A DNA stretch of 64,000 bases from NCBI GenBank assembly GCA_016782885.1, contig JADHXQ010000001.1:40732-104731 (forward strand), given 5' to 3'. Position 1 is the stretch's first letter, and every line of letters starts with the position of its first letter. Under the pieces are notes generated by a model. It was given only the letters and a program-made list of their open reading frames with translations, was not told the DNA's origin and made no database searches. The stretch is from Phycisphaerae bacterium (GTDB lineage Bacteria > Planctomycetota > Phycisphaerae > SM23-33). A program made the position numbers and the translations under genes. This document shows, piece by piece, positions 9,279-18,186 of this stretch.

Positions 9279-9659
9279 TACAAAAGGCAGCGGAACAATC
9301 CGCCGAAGGCGGATCCAGCACGGAATTTCCATCGACCAAAGTGTCCCTGTCGCACAATGACGCCCTGTCGAAAAAAGCGGATATCCCCGCCTCCGCAAAC
9401 CGTTCAAAACCCGATAGTTGCACGCCTGCCAAAAATCCGCTCGGACCGCGCGGGATAATTTGATCCAGGATCGAACCGCATCGATAATTCTCATGCAGCC
9501 GGTGGTAGAGAACTGGCTCCAGCAGGAGCCGCCACGAGGTAAAAACCGCCAGGCTGATTACGTCGCCGAGGACCTCCTCTGTCGGCCGACATCTGCGGCA
9601 GGAATCTCCTCCGCCTCGTGCGCCGGACATTGTGTGTTCTACTTCCGTTAATCTGTCGG
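9279..9659. other. Gap after ileS without a recognisable gene
   Basis: Six-frame ORFs here have no recognisable family features, signal peptides or convincing start sites. A small perfect hairpin GGCTCC-AGCA-GGAGCC is visible near 9520. It is probably 3' untranslated sequence ending at the following terminator; an uncharacterised RNA cannot be excluded. Confidence 0.4.
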
Positions 9660-9697
9660 AACCGCGGCGGTCCCTCCAGACCGCCGCGGTTGTTTTT
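9660..9697 (+). terminator. Strong intrinsic terminator
   Basis: A perfect 13-bp stem AACCGCGGCGGTC / GACCGCCGCGGTT with a 6-base loop is followed by GTTTTTC. It faces the plus strand, closing the ileS transcript and insulating purN. Confidence 0.85.
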
Positions 9698-9717
9698 CGC
9701 GCATTTCCAGTGCGGCG

Positions 9718-9746
9718 TTGACTCTTGCCGCCCGTAAAGGTCTAAT
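9718..9746 (+). promoter_or_regulatory. purN promoter
   Basis: TTGACT (9718) and TCTAAT (9741) are 17 bases apart. The predicted start, about 9753, is only a few bases before the purN ATG, so the mRNA would be nearly leaderless. Confidence 0.5.
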
Positions 9747-9755
9747 CATGAGACG

Positions 9756-10373
9756 ATGGCAAGAATAAAGATAGCGGCACTGATCAGCGGCGGCGGGCGA
9801 ACCGTCCTGAATATCGCAGAAGAAATCAACGCCGGGCGCCTGGATGCGGAGATGGCGATCGTGATCGCATCGCGACAGTGCAAAGGCGTCGATCGCTGTC
9901 GGGAGGCGGGCATGGAGGTGCGTCCGGTAAACTACAAGGAAATGCCCGACACCCTGACGTACTCCAACGCAATAGCAGCCATCCTCGATGAGGCCGGCGT
10001 TGACCTGGTGATCCAGGCCGGTTTCCTGTCGCTCTGGCGGATACCGCGGAACTATGCGGGGCGGGTCATGAATATTCACCCCGCCCTCCTTCCAGGATTC
10101 GGAGGCAAGGGCATGTACGGACATCACGTCCACCAAGCCGTGCTCGAACGTGGATGCAAAGTCAGCGGATGCACCGTACACTTCGTTGATAACGAGTACG
10201 ATTCGGGGCCGATAATCGTACAGAAATGCGTTCCGGTCTACGACACCGACACCCCCGACGATCTGGCAGGCAGGGTCTTCGAACAGGAGTGCAAGGCGTA
10301 CCCGGAAGCAATTGCGATGTTTGCAGGGGGAAAGCTCACGATAGATGGACAGATAGTCCGAATAGCCAAGTGA
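9756..10373 (+). CDS. purN: Phosphoribosylglycinamide formyltransferase
   Basis: A 205-aa GART that transfers the formyl group of 10-formyl-THF to GAR in purine synthesis. The family signature is readable as N-I-H-P-A-L-L-P followed by GMYGHHVHQAVL, with the catalytic Asn-His-Asp set completed by Asp in DNEYDSGPII. N-terminal KIAALISGGGRTVLN is the phosphate-binding segment. No Shine-Dalgarno precedes the ATG, and the promoter lies immediately upstream, which suggests leaderless translation. A strong terminator separates it from ileS, so it is probably monocistronic. Confidence 0.95.
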   Translation: MARIKIAALISGGGRTVLNIAEEINAGRLDAEMAIVIASRQCKGVDRCREAGMEVRPVNYKEMPDTLTYSNAIAAILDEAGVDLVIQAGFLSLWRIPRNYAGRVMNIHPALLPGFGGKGMYGHHVHQAVLERGCKVSGCTVHFVDNEYDSGPIIVQKCVPVYDTDTPDDLAGRVFEQECKAYPEAIAMFAGGKLTIDGQIVRIAK

Positions 10374-10382
10374 TCCGGCGGG

Positions 10383-10757
10383 CTACCTCATGCAGACCAG
10401 ACACTCTCTGACCGAATTGAGCAGTTCATCGCACGTGAACGGTTTCGGCAAACGCCCGATTATGTAGCGCTCCAGATTTGAATCGTTGGGAGCCATGTCG
10501 TGCAGCGCCGAAAACAGACAGATCGCGACCCCGTCGACAAGGCCCTCTTCAACCATCACTCCAATGGTATCCCAACCGTCGAGGTCGGGCATCATTATGT
10601 CCATGAGAATCAGACCCTTGAACCCGTTTCGGACATCCTCGAGGCATTTTCGTCCGGAGTCAACAACGCTCAAATCATAACCCGCCTCCAACAAGAGGAT
10701 ACTAACCACCCGCTGAATAGCAGGGTCATCATCGACTAACATCACGCGTTCTACCAT
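10383..10757 (-). CDS. Single-domain response regulator (receiver only)
   Basis: A 124-aa CheY-like receiver with no output domain. The acidic pocket is at Asp9-Asp11 (VDDDP), the phosphoacceptor is Asp53 in LILMDIMMPDLDG, and the conserved Lys105 is in LPKPF. GGAGA precedes the ATG. It would relay phosphate or act by protein contact. No histidine kinase is nearby, so the partner must be encoded elsewhere. It is convergent with purN with a nine-base gap. Confidence 0.9.
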   Translation of the reverse strand: MVERVMLVDDDPAIQRVVSILLLEAGYDLSVVDSGRKCLEDVRNGFKGLILMDIMMPDLDGWDTIGVMVEEGLVDGVAICLFSALHDMAPNDSNLERYIIGRLPKPFTCDELLNSVRECLVCMR

Positions 10758-11017
10758 ACATCATTCTCCGGTAGCATCTGAAATATCATAGCGCCTCCAT
10801 GCATATTCGGTTGATTTTTGACCAAGACTCGTCTGAGCAAGTGCTACCCGCTCCTAATCGGCCTTTTCCGTAAATTCGTTGAGTTTTTGCCGATATGACG
10901 CAAACCAAGCTGTAACGCCCCCTTCCAGCGATGCGGCCGTAGAAACGAATGATTCGTTGAATATTCCCGCAGTAATTGCTATTCTGTCTTGTTGTTCAAC
11001 CAAAAAGGACTCGCATT

Positions 11018-12337
11018 TTGACCGAAATTGCCAAGCACAAGCTTCAGAACGTGGACGAACCTAATCTCTACCGCAAGGTGTTCCCGTATACGGAACTTCC
11101 GCAGGTGGTGTTCGAGGATTCGGCCCCTCCGATGGCGCCCGCCAAGGGAATATGGGTAACAGACACCACTTTTCGCGACGGGCAGCAGGCTCGACCGCCC
11201 TATACCACTGAACAGATAGTCAACCTGTTCAAACTCGTACACAAACTCGATGGTGGATCAGGACTTATCCGCCAGAGCGAGTTCTTCATCTATTCGGATA
11301 AAGACCGTCATGCCGTAGAGCAATGCCAATCCCTGGGATACAAGTTCCCGGAAGTCACCGGATGGATCCGCGCGGTGAAATACGACTTTGAACTGGTAAA
11401 GGCGATGCAGTTGCCCGAAACGGGTATCCTGACCAGTTGCAGCGATTACCACATCTTCCTGAAACTCAAGAAGAATCGTAAGCAGGTGCTCCAGCAGTAC
11501 CTTGACATTGTCCGCGCCGCGTTGGAGCAAAACATCCGCCCGCGATGCCACTTCGAGGACATAACCCGGGCCGACTTTTACGGATTTGTCGTACCGTTCG
11601 CCATCGAGTTGATGAAGCTGCGCCAGGAATCCGGTATCGATATCAAGATACGCCTGTGCGACACGATGGGATTCGGCGTACCGTGGGCCCAGGCGGCGCT
11701 GCCCAGGAGCGTCCCGAAACTCGTGCGAGGACTCATCGAAGAGGCCGGAGTACCGGGCAAGCTGCTGGAATGGCACGGGCATAACGATTTCTACAAGTCC
11801 GTGGTGAATCCTGAGACCGCGTGGTTATACGGATGCGCCTCGTGCAACGCGAGCCTTCTGGGAATCGGCGAGCGAACGGGCAATACGCCGCTGGAAGCCA
11901 TGGTAATCCAAGCCGCCCAACTCCGCGGTATGCACTCGAAGATCAAGTATCCCGTGATAACCGAGATCGCCGAGTACTTCCGCGATGAAATCGGGCACGA
12001 GATTCCCAGCAACCTGCCCCTGGTCGGGCGAGACTTCAACACAACCCGCGCGGGCATTCACGCCGACGGACTGCTCAAGTGCGAAGAGATATACAGTTGT
12101 TTTGACACCCAGAACATCCTCCACCGACCCGTCGCGGTCGCTGTTACCGACAAGTCGGGAGCCGCGGGAATCAAGCATTGGATCGATATCAACTACGGTT
12201 TGAACGTTCCAAAGGACGATGCACGCCTTCTGGCGATTCGCGATCGAGTTGAAGCCGAATACGAGATCGATCGAACTACAGCAATAAGTGATTCCGAAAT
12301 GCACGAGTGGTACGCCGAATCGTTCGACCGGGAGTAA
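11018..12337 (+). CDS. Re-type citrate synthase / homocitrate-synthase-family enzyme
   Basis: A 439-aa HMGL-like TIM-barrel acyltransferase. The metal-binding D-T-T-F-R-D-G-Q-Q opens the barrel, and E-W-H-G-H-N-D-F-Y with GIGERTGNTPLEAM close it. The stretches RQSEFFIY, RPRCHFEDITRADFYGFVVPFAIELMKL and NTTRAGIHADGLL match my memory of clostridial Re-citrate synthase rather than LeuA or NifV. It would condense oxaloacetate and acetyl-CoA with Re-face stereochemistry, an activity described in strict anaerobes. The start is most likely the TTG at 11018, with AAAAGGA nine bases upstream; the longer track frame begins in non-conserved sequence. The alternative is a homocitrate synthase. Confidence 0.78.
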   Translation: MTEIAKHKLQNVDEPNLYRKVFPYTELPQVVFEDSAPPMAPAKGIWVTDTTFRDGQQARPPYTTEQIVNLFKLVHKLDGGSGLIRQSEFFIYSDKDRHAVEQCQSLGYKFPEVTGWIRAVKYDFELVKAMQLPETGILTSCSDYHIFLKLKKNRKQVLQQYLDIVRAALEQNIRPRCHFEDITRADFYGFVVPFAIELMKLRQESGIDIKIRLCDTMGFGVPWAQAALPRSVPKLVRGLIEEAGVPGKLLEWHGHNDFYKSVVNPETAWLYGCASCNASLLGIGERTGNTPLEAMVIQAAQLRGMHSKIKYPVITEIAEYFRDEIGHEIPSNLPLVGRDFNTTRAGIHADGLLKCEEIYSCFDTQNILHRPVAVAVTDKSGAAGIKHWIDINYGLNVPKDDARLLAIRDRVEAEYEIDRTTAISDSEMHEWYAESFDRE

Positions 12338-12351
12338 TTCTCATCTACATA

Positions 12352-12379
12352 ACGGACCGGTCAAAACCCCCCGGTCCGT
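12352..12379 (+). terminator. Hairpin after Re-citrate synthase
   Basis: A 9-bp perfect stem ACGGACCGG / CCGGTCCGT with a 10-base loop lies 15 bases after the stop codon. There is no long T tract, so termination may be weak or factor-assisted. A TATAAT box at 12407-12412 downstream probably belongs to the next gene. Confidence 0.5.
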
Positions 12380-12486
12380 GCCATATTTGCCGTCGCCTTG
12401 CGTTTGTATAATATAGAGTGCAGACTGTGCAACCGCGGTCCGATAGTTGCCGATAAGTAACAGCAGGCCCGTACAATGACAGCGAT

Positions 12487-15400
12487 ATGACCACACTCCC
12501 AAGATATTACGGCGTTGACCAGGTTATCCGGCGATTGCAGACCGTTCACGTTCGCCGCCACACCATTCGAATGATGACGTTCGTCGCCGGCGTTTTCTCG
12601 GTGGTGATGGCCTCGCTGGTTTTGACCACACTTGCAGGAGGCTACTGGTCGGACCAGCCTCCAACCGCACTTCGCTGGGCACTGGGCCTCTTATGCCTGA
12701 CGCTCTGGGCGGGCGCCCTGGGCGTCTTGGTGATACGTGGCGTGTTGTGGCGACAGACACCCGCACAGACCGCTCGATTTGTCGAAGAAGCCGCTCCCTC
12801 CCTGCGGAACAACCTGATTAACTCGATTCTGCTTGCCCGCGACACCGATCAAGTCAGCCCTGAACTGGTTCAGCAGGCAATCAGCGAAACAGTCGCAGCG
12901 GCCGAAAATACCGACCTGTCCGAAAGCATATCGTATCGGCTGTTGCAGCGATGGGGGCTGGGGGCGATGCTTGCGGGTATGCTGGCGGGCTTGATGGTAA
13001 TCCTGCAACCAGGCCCGTTTCAGCGAGGTCTTACCGCCGCTCTGATGCCCTGGAAATACGTGCCTCGCGTCAACGAGATCGGCGGGGTCACGATCTCGCC
13101 AGGTGACGCGACAATTCTCGCGGGCCAGCGCCTAGTTATAACGGCCGACATCCCCGCTCTGGACGATCGTGGAATGGACCAAACCAAACTCGCGTCGGCG
13201 CTTGCAAGACTCAAGCCTCGAGTAATCGTCGCCGGAAGAGAGACGCACCTGCTCATGCTCGGTGGAACAAGCGGAAAGTTCACCTGTGACCTGAACGCCA
13301 TAATGAGTGATCTCGACTACGCCGTCGTTGTGGGAACAGATCGCTGGCCCGAAGACAAACCCTATTACAGCATCAAGGTGGCCAGAGACATCAAAGTCAA
13401 AAGTCACATCATGGTATACACTTTCCCCCCCTACACGCGTAGAGAGCCCCGGAAAGTCGCCGACAGCGGTGGGATCATAGAAGCCCCCATAGGCTCGACA
13501 GTCCGCATGACGGTAGTTCTGTCGAATCCCGTACCGGAAATATCACTCGATATCAAGGGCAAGGCTGCGACCCGGATGCAACCGTCTGCTGACGGAAGAA
13601 CATTCACCGCAACGTTGCCCGTGGACGCCGACGGCGGATATCGCATGTCATTGCGGGACGAACAAGACCGCACCATTCTCTATCTGCCCGATCCGGCTGC
13701 AAGCCAAGCCGACGCCCCCACGCCCGCCGCCGGGAAGATCATGGACGGTTACTATCCCATCCGGGCCATTCCCGACGCACCTCCGAAGATCACGTTCCTC
13801 CTTCCGGGACGCGACCTGACAGTAGCCCCCGGAACCAAGGTGCGAATGAAGATCAAAGTCACCGACAAGTTCGGTCTGGAGAACATGACACTGTTCGTCG
13901 GGAAGTCTGACGGAAAAGTCGCCGGCGTGCTCTCTCGCGATCTCAAAGGCGTCCCGGACGAACTGATTGAATACGAGTACACCGTCGCGGCGAATCTCCC
14001 CGATGATGGAACGGTAGTGCTCGGATACAACGCGACGACCACCGATCAGCGGAAACTGCCCAAACTCAAACTCGGACCCCAGACTTCATCCTCCAAGACA
14101 TTCAAAATAACCGTACAGGACGCGACAAAACTCGCCGAACAAACCGCCAAACGATACCAGGAGTTACGTAAGAAACTCCTGGAAATACTCAGAATCCAAC
14201 TCTCGCAACGTGTAAACACCGCCATCTGCAAGACCCAACACACCAGGCTCCCGAATATCAACAAGACGGGCAAGGAGATATTCATCGGACAAAAGGCGGT
14301 GCGAGACGGTATGCTCTGGCTGCTGACAAAGCACAAATTCGACCAGGACATGCTCGCGATCCAGCAGGAAATCGCTCGCCTGTTCACAAACGAAGCCAAG
14401 ACCGCAATCGACCAGGCCCAGATACTCGTCACTCTCGGCGCTATGGGCCAGCGAAACAAGGCGTGCGACGATCTGGCGGGCTCACAAAACAGGATAATCG
14501 AGGCCATCCAGTCAATGCTGGCGATAATGCCCGAACTGGTCGGTAAGAAAGAGAAAAAAGCCACCTCCGCCAACGACCTTCCGCCCGACGTGCAGGCAAA
14601 ACTCGCGGAACTCAAGACCAAACTCGAACAGTTCGCCGAAGGCCAGAAAAAGGTAATAGAAGCGGCCAAGCGACTGACAAAGGCGCCTGTTGATACTTTC
14701 CAGGGAGAAGACGAAAAAATTCTCAACGATCTCAAAACCGCCGAAGATAACTGGGAAAAGTTCATCAATGAAGCACTGGCAGACTTCTCCAAACTGGCTG
14801 AGCAGGACTTCTCGAACCCCGCCATGCTCAAAGAACTGCTGTCGGTCAAGTGCGACGTGACGATGGCCAAGGACGCCCTGTCCAAGAAGGCCGCCGAAAT
14901 CGCCGTCGCCGCCGCGGGCTCGGCGAAAACCAAGGCCGAAAAGGAAATGGACAACCTCGAGAAGTGGCTGCCCGACAAACCTGACCGGGAAAAGTGGTCC
15001 ATGGAGGCCCCCGCCGGCGGGCAGGAGAACATCGAAATGCCCGATCTGCCCGACGAACTGGAAGACCTCGTCGGCGACCTGCTGGAAGAAGAGGAAGACC
15101 TTTTCGAGGAGATGGCCGACGTATCGGCCAAAGCCACCGACAGCGGCGAAAAAGGCCTCGGTTGGGACGCACTGGACGGACCGATATCCAGCATGGCCGC
15201 AAAGGGAGTAACGGGCAACCAGCTCCCCAATCCCTCTGAGATATCCGGGCGATCGGGCGAAGGCAGGCAGGGGAAGTCTACCGGCGAATTCGTCGAGGAC
15301 AAAGCAGTCGGTAAGGGTGGGCGACGCACACCGACGCGTCTGACGCCGGAACCTTTCTCGAAGGGAGAAGTCGATGACAAGGGTTCCGAGGCCGAGGGCG

Positions 15401-15849
15401 GTTCGACCGGTGGCGGAAAGATTTCAGGCAGCGGCGCCGAGGGGCTCGAAGGGCCCCTGCCGCCGGAAGTCAAGAAAGACCTCAAACGCCTGTCCGGAAA
15501 ACAGGCAGCCCTGATAAACAAGGCCGAGCAGATTCGAGCACAGTTCAAGGTGACCGATCATTCAAACCTGCGGCTCTTCCAGGCAATCACCCTCATGAAT
15601 CGCGTCAAGGACGATCTGGACAAGTTCCGCTACCACAATGCTCTGAGGGCCCGCAAGGAAGTGGTCGGAGCACTACAGGACACCGCAATGCTGCTGTCGG
15701 GCGACGTGGACGTTCAGGCCGACGCCACCTCCTCGATGCCGAAATACATCCGCGACGACATCGCTGATGCAATGAACGGTACGCTGCCTGAAGAATTCCG
15801 AGAAGTACTCAAGCAGTACTATCACAGACTTAACCAGGAAGGCAAGTAA
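12487..15849 (+). CDS. Large membrane-anchored coiled-coil protein (DUF4175-like)
   Basis: An 1120-aa protein I do not recognise to the level of function. Two transmembrane helices lie near residues 30-52 and 62-84, and a third near 155-175. A beta-rich extracytoplasmic part follows (two Ig-like stretches ending near 540). Then comes a long helical, Lys/Glu-rich coiled-coil region to about 850, a very acidic patch (LLEEEEDLFEEM) and a Gly/Ser-rich linker. The overall plan resembles DUF4175-type planctomycete and proteobacterial proteins of unknown role. A TATAAT box lies about 75 bases upstream. It is monocistronic by spacing. Confidence 0.6.
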   Translation: MTTLPRYYGVDQVIRRLQTVHVRRHTIRMMTFVAGVFSVVMASLVLTTLAGGYWSDQPPTALRWALGLLCLTLWAGALGVLVIRGVLWRQTPAQTARFVEEAAPSLRNNLINSILLARDTDQVSPELVQQAISETVAAAENTDLSESISYRLLQRWGLGAMLAGMLAGLMVILQPGPFQRGLTAALMPWKYVPRVNEIGGVTISPGDATILAGQRLVITADIPALDDRGMDQTKLASALARLKPRVIVAGRETHLLMLGGTSGKFTCDLNAIMSDLDYAVVVGTDRWPEDKPYYSIKVARDIKVKSHIMVYTFPPYTRREPRKVADSGGIIEAPIGSTVRMTVVLSNPVPEISLDIKGKAATRMQPSADGRTFTATLPVDADGGYRMSLRDEQDRTILYLPDPAASQADAPTPAAGKIMDGYYPIRAIPDAPPKITFLLPGRDLTVAPGTKVRMKIKVTDKFGLENMTLFVGKSDGKVAGVLSRDLKGVPDELIEYEYTVAANLPDDGTVVLGYNATTTDQRKLPKLKLGPQTSSSKTFKITVQDATKLAEQTAKRYQELRKKLLEILRIQLSQRVNTAICKTQHTRLPNINKTGKEIFIGQKAVRDGMLWLLTKHKFDQDMLAIQQEIARLFTNEAKTAIDQAQILVTLGAMGQRNKACDDLAGSQNRIIEAIQSMLAIMPELVGKKEKKATSANDLPPDVQAKLAELKTKLEQFAEGQKKVIEAAKRLTKAPVDTFQGEDEKILNDLKTAEDNWEKFINEALADFSKLAEQDFSNPAMLKELLSVKCDVTMAKDALSKKAAEIAVAAAGSAKTKAEKEMDNLEKWLPDKPDREKWSMEAPAGGQENIEMPDLPDELEDLVGDLLEEEEDLFEEMADVSAKATDSGEKGLGWDALDGPISSMAAKGVTGNQLPNPSEISGRSGEGRQGKSTGEFVEDKAVGKGGRRTPTRLTPEPFSKGEVDDKGSEAEGGSTGGGKISGSGAEGLEGPLPPEVKKDLKRLSGKQAALINKAEQIRAQFKVTDHSNLRLFQAITLMNRVKDDLDKFRYHNALRARKEVVGALQDTAMLLSGDVDVQADATSSMPKYIRDDIADAMNGTLPEEFREVLKQYYHRLNQEGK

Positions 15850-15944
15850 ACGTGCAATCAGGCTCCGTCTGGGCACACGACACCATTGGCGCCGAATTGC
15901 CCTGATACGCCCGGCCGGTCAACTTCATGAGATAGTATCGCGGC

Positions 15945-16388
15945 ATGACGCTTTTTACCCGAAAGACACCATGGTACTCAGGCGGTCTGGCATTCGAATG
16001 TCAGGGGTGCGGTGGTTGCTGTGCCGGACCGCAGGAGGGCTATGTGTGGGTGACTCAAGACGAAGTTGAAGCTATCGCCGCACACCTGAGGATCACTCCC
16101 GGGGAAATGATGGACAAGTATGTCCGCCGGGTCGGCAGGCGGATGAGCCTCAAGGAAGTAAAGCCGACCATGGACTGTATTTTCCTGGAAACCGACAATG
16201 ACGGACAGAGGGCATGCAGAATATACAGCTTCCGCCCCACGCAGTGTCGAACCTGGCCGTTCTGGAAGTCCAACCTCGTGAACTCCGACAACTGGGCGAT
16301 GGCGGGAATTCGGTGTGTCGGAATTAACCGGGGCAAGCTGTATAACCTCGAAGAGATCGAGACCCGCCGCAATGCCACCCGAGAATAA
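15945..16388 (+). CDS. YkgJ-family cysteine-cluster protein
   Basis: A 147-aa protein with the CxxCxxCC signature C-Q-G-C-G-G-C-C near residue 20 and a second set in CRIYSFRPTQCRTWP. Proteins of this family are thought to bind zinc or an Fe-S cluster; function is unproven. The next gene starts within its last codons, so the two are translationally coupled and probably act together. Confidence 0.85.
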   Translation: MTLFTRKTPWYSGGLAFECQGCGGCCAGPQEGYVWVTQDEVEAIAAHLRITPGEMMDKYVRRVGRRMSLKEVKPTMDCIFLETDNDGQRACRIYSFRPTQCRTWPFWKSNLVNSDNWAMAGIRCVGINRGKLYNLEEIETRRNATRE

Positions 16389-16875
16389 TCTCCAACCCAC
16401 CAACGCCCGCGGACTGGCGCAAGCGGTCATGCAATGCCGGCGGAACAATTCGTTCTTGCGGGCAATACTCGATGTTTACGAAGACCTCGATCGGGCAACC
16501 GGAGGAGACAAAAATAAAAAGCTCTGTTTGGGCGGTGGGGCCTGCTGCAGATTCGATCTGTTTGACCACCGCCTGTATGCGACTCTCGGAGAACTCGCCG
16601 TGCTGAAGCGAGCCCGAATGGTCGATCCTTCACGTACGGCGCGCAATCGATGCCCATACCAGCAGGGTCCGAAATGTCTGGCCCGACTGAATCGCCCGCT
16701 GGGATGCCGAGTCTTCTTCTGCCGCGAAACCCGCGAAAAATCCGATATAAATAACAATGGCGTTTACGAAACGTTTCACCGGCGAATTTGCGACTTGCAC
16801 GCGAGACACAATATTCCTTATGCATACATCGAGTTGATTTCGGGTTTGAAGATATTACACGAGTTTTGCCGTTGA
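16372..16875 (+). CDS. Second cysteine-cluster (YkgJ-like) protein
   Basis: A 167-aa cysteine-rich protein starting at ATG 16372 and overlapping the preceding gene by 17 bases. Cys sets are CLGGGACC and, further on, CPYQQGPKC plus GCRVFFC, the same order as in YkgJ-type proteins but with different spacing. The longer track frame starts inside the upstream gene and adds non-conserved sequence. The pair may form a metal or Fe-S binding complex; this is inference. Confidence 0.7.
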   Translation: MPPENNLQPTNARGLAQAVMQCRRNNSFLRAILDVYEDLDRATGGDKNKKLCLGGGACCRFDLFDHRLYATLGELAVLKRARMVDPSRTARNRCPYQQGPKCLARLNRPLGCRVFFCRETREKSDINNNGVYETFHRRICDLHARHNIPYAYIELISGLKILHEFCR

Positions 16876-16900
16876 CACCGCCTCGGAAAGGTTTTATTAT
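16872..16900 (+). promoter_or_regulatory. Near-consensus sigma70 promoter
   Basis: TTGACA (16872-16877) and TATTAT (16895-16900) are 17 bases apart and overlap the stop codon of the preceding gene. They would give the small lipoprotein gene its own transcript. Confidence 0.75.
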
Positions 16901-16967
16901 TCTGCGAGAGTGCAGACCGCGATGGAGCGGGTCTTCACTGACCGTGTACTCATTGAGGTTAATGGAC

Positions 16968-17189
16968 ATGAATAAGCATTGCATTCTACTGGTGCTTGTA
17001 TTGTTGGCGATGGTGTTTGTCTCCGGGTGTCTCGGGCCCAATACGGGCGAAACGGGTCAAGAACGGTCCTGGCGGATCACCCAGGGTTGGAAACTGGACC
17101 GGCGCATGCTCGCCGACGACTGGGATTACATCATGCTGATAAACAAGAACTCCACGTTGTCGCAGTGGCATCAACGTATGGGTTACTGA
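16968..17189 (+). CDS. Small lipoprotein of unknown function
   Basis: A 73-aa protein with a type II signal peptide: a short basic start, hydrophobic LVLVLLAMVFV and lipobox V-S-G-C. The mature part is about 52 residues, charged, with no known domain. ATG 16968 has GAGG nine bases upstream and is preferred over the ATG at 16962. A strong dedicated promoter suggests it is well expressed. No function can be assigned. Confidence 0.7.
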   Translation: MNKHCILLVLVLLAMVFVSGCLGPNTGETGQERSWRITQGWKLDRRMLADDWDYIMLINKNSTLSQWHQRMGY

Positions 17190-17223
17190 TCTGATCCGCC
17201 CTGCCTGATTGTTCCAAGACCCT

Positions 17224-17263
17224 CCGACACGCCGCCAGAAGCGCCGCGTCGGCGGGTTTTGTT
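17224..17263 (+). terminator. Probable intrinsic terminator
   Basis: A GC-rich self-complementary stretch (CCGACACGCCGCC...CGTCGGCGG) is followed by GTTTTGTTGT shortly after the lipoprotein stop codon. The stem can fold in more than one register. Confidence 0.4.
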
Positions 17264-17337
17264 GTCTGGTCCCTCAAACCTGAAACCGCTCGAAAACCCG
17301 CGGCGGCCTCAAAGACAGAAGTATCGGAGCGACAGTC

Positions 17338-17853
17338 ATGAGCAAAGCAAACCGACTGGCCGTTTTCCCAGGTACGTTTGACCCGATCACTAACGGTCAC
17401 CTCGATGTTATCAAACGAGGCATGCGACTCTTTGACGAGTTGGTGGTGGCTGTCGGTAATAATCCGGAAAAGGCCGCCATGCTGGACGCCAAAACGCGGG
17501 TGGAGGTCGTCAGGCAATCTACGGTCGACATTCCCGGCGTGCGAGTCGAGATGTTCTCGGGGCTCACCATCGACTTCGCCGCAAGCGTCTCGGCCACGGT
17601 GATACTGCGTGGTATTCGCGACTCGAGCGACCTCCACTTCGAGTACGATGTGGCATTGACTAATCGCGTGGTAGCTGGAATTGAAACGGTCTTTATAATC
17701 CCCAGCACCGAGCACGCCTTCACTTCATCGAGCCTGATCAAGCAGATTGCAAGAATGGGTGGCGACGTTTCTGCAATGGTGCCGCCCGCGGCCCTGCCTC
17801 ACTTGAAAGCATGCTGCAATGCGCCCGGACCGGACAACACCCTGAACGAATGA
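17338..17853 (+). CDS. coaD: Phosphopantetheine adenylyltransferase
   Basis: A 171-aa nucleotidyltransferase for the penultimate step of coenzyme A synthesis. The phosphate-binding PGTFDPITNGHLD contains the T/HxGH motif. RGIRDSSDLHFEYDVALTNR and the ISSTxS-type segment (TSSSLIKQIA) complete the active site. GGAG precedes the ATG by eight bases. Its 3' extension of about ten residues is not conserved. Confidence 0.95.
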   Translation: MSKANRLAVFPGTFDPITNGHLDVIKRGMRLFDELVVAVGNNPEKAAMLDAKTRVEVVRQSTVDIPGVRVEMFSGLTIDFAASVSATVILRGIRDSSDLHFEYDVALTNRVVAGIETVFIIPSTEHAFTSSSLIKQIARMGGDVSAMVPPAALPHLKACCNAPGPDNTLNE

Positions 17854-17858
17854 GCCTA

Positions 17859-17906
17859 CACGGCAAACGGATCAACAGCCGGCACGGCAAACGGATCAAA
17901 AGCCAA
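17859..17906. repeat. 24-bp imperfect tandem duplication
   Basis: CACGGCAAACGGATCAACAG is repeated immediately with three changes, just after the coaD stop. The rest of 17907-17991 has no gene. Confidence 0.6.
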
Positions 17907-17991
17907 CAGCTAACAAGAAACGTCCGAATTTCAAGTAACGGACAACGGCAACGATACCTGCCATTGTCGTCGCCGTAGCCGCTCAACGTGC

Positions 17992-18077
17992 GCAAAAAAC
18001 AAGGCGCCAGGAGAGGGGGGCCTGGCGCCTCAAACTCGGTCAAGAGGGAATATGACCGAGGAGCCTCATAGTTACCA
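17992..18077 (-). ncRNA. Candidate stand-alone small RNA
   Basis: A compact unit on the minus strand: a promoter at 18084-18113, then a perfect 8-bp hairpin CTCGGTCA/TGACCGAG (18035-18042 with 18053-18060). Next is a perfect 10-bp terminator stem AGGCGCCAGG/CCTGGCGCCT (18002-18030) followed, in the minus direction, by TTGTTTTTTG. The predicted RNA is about 85 nt. It contains no ORF with a start site, and the neighbour downstream (coaD) is on the other strand, so it is not a leader of a gene. Confidence 0.6.
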
Positions 18078-18083
18078 AACATT

Positions 18084-18113
18084 ATAATAAGCGATTACCT
18101 ACCAATATGTCAA
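18084..18113 (-). promoter_or_regulatory. Promoter of the candidate small RNA
   Basis: On the minus strand TTGACA (18113-18108) is followed after 18 bases by TATTAT (18089-18084), with an overlapping TATAAT at 18086-18081. This is a near-consensus sigma70 promoter downstream of nadD. Confidence 0.65.
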
Positions 18114-18186
18114 GCAAAGAATATTTTTTTCTGACCATTCCCACACCGCCCAATTGCAAGTCCACAACAACTGAAGATAACAAAAC

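Noticed and set aside
8133-9494. 453-aa minus-strand ORF over ileS
   Set aside because: Shadow frame of a certain gene; no family features.
9253-9630. 125-aa minus-strand ORF after ileS
   Set aside because: No start site, family or conserved pattern; overlaps the ileS end and faces the terminator wrongly.
14046-15548. 500-aa Ser-rich minus-strand ORF
   Set aside because: Antisense shadow of the 1120-aa membrane protein; composition follows from its Lys/Glu codons.
17859-17906. Start of a CRISPR array
   Set aside because: Only two adjacent copies with no spacer between them; a simple tandem duplication.
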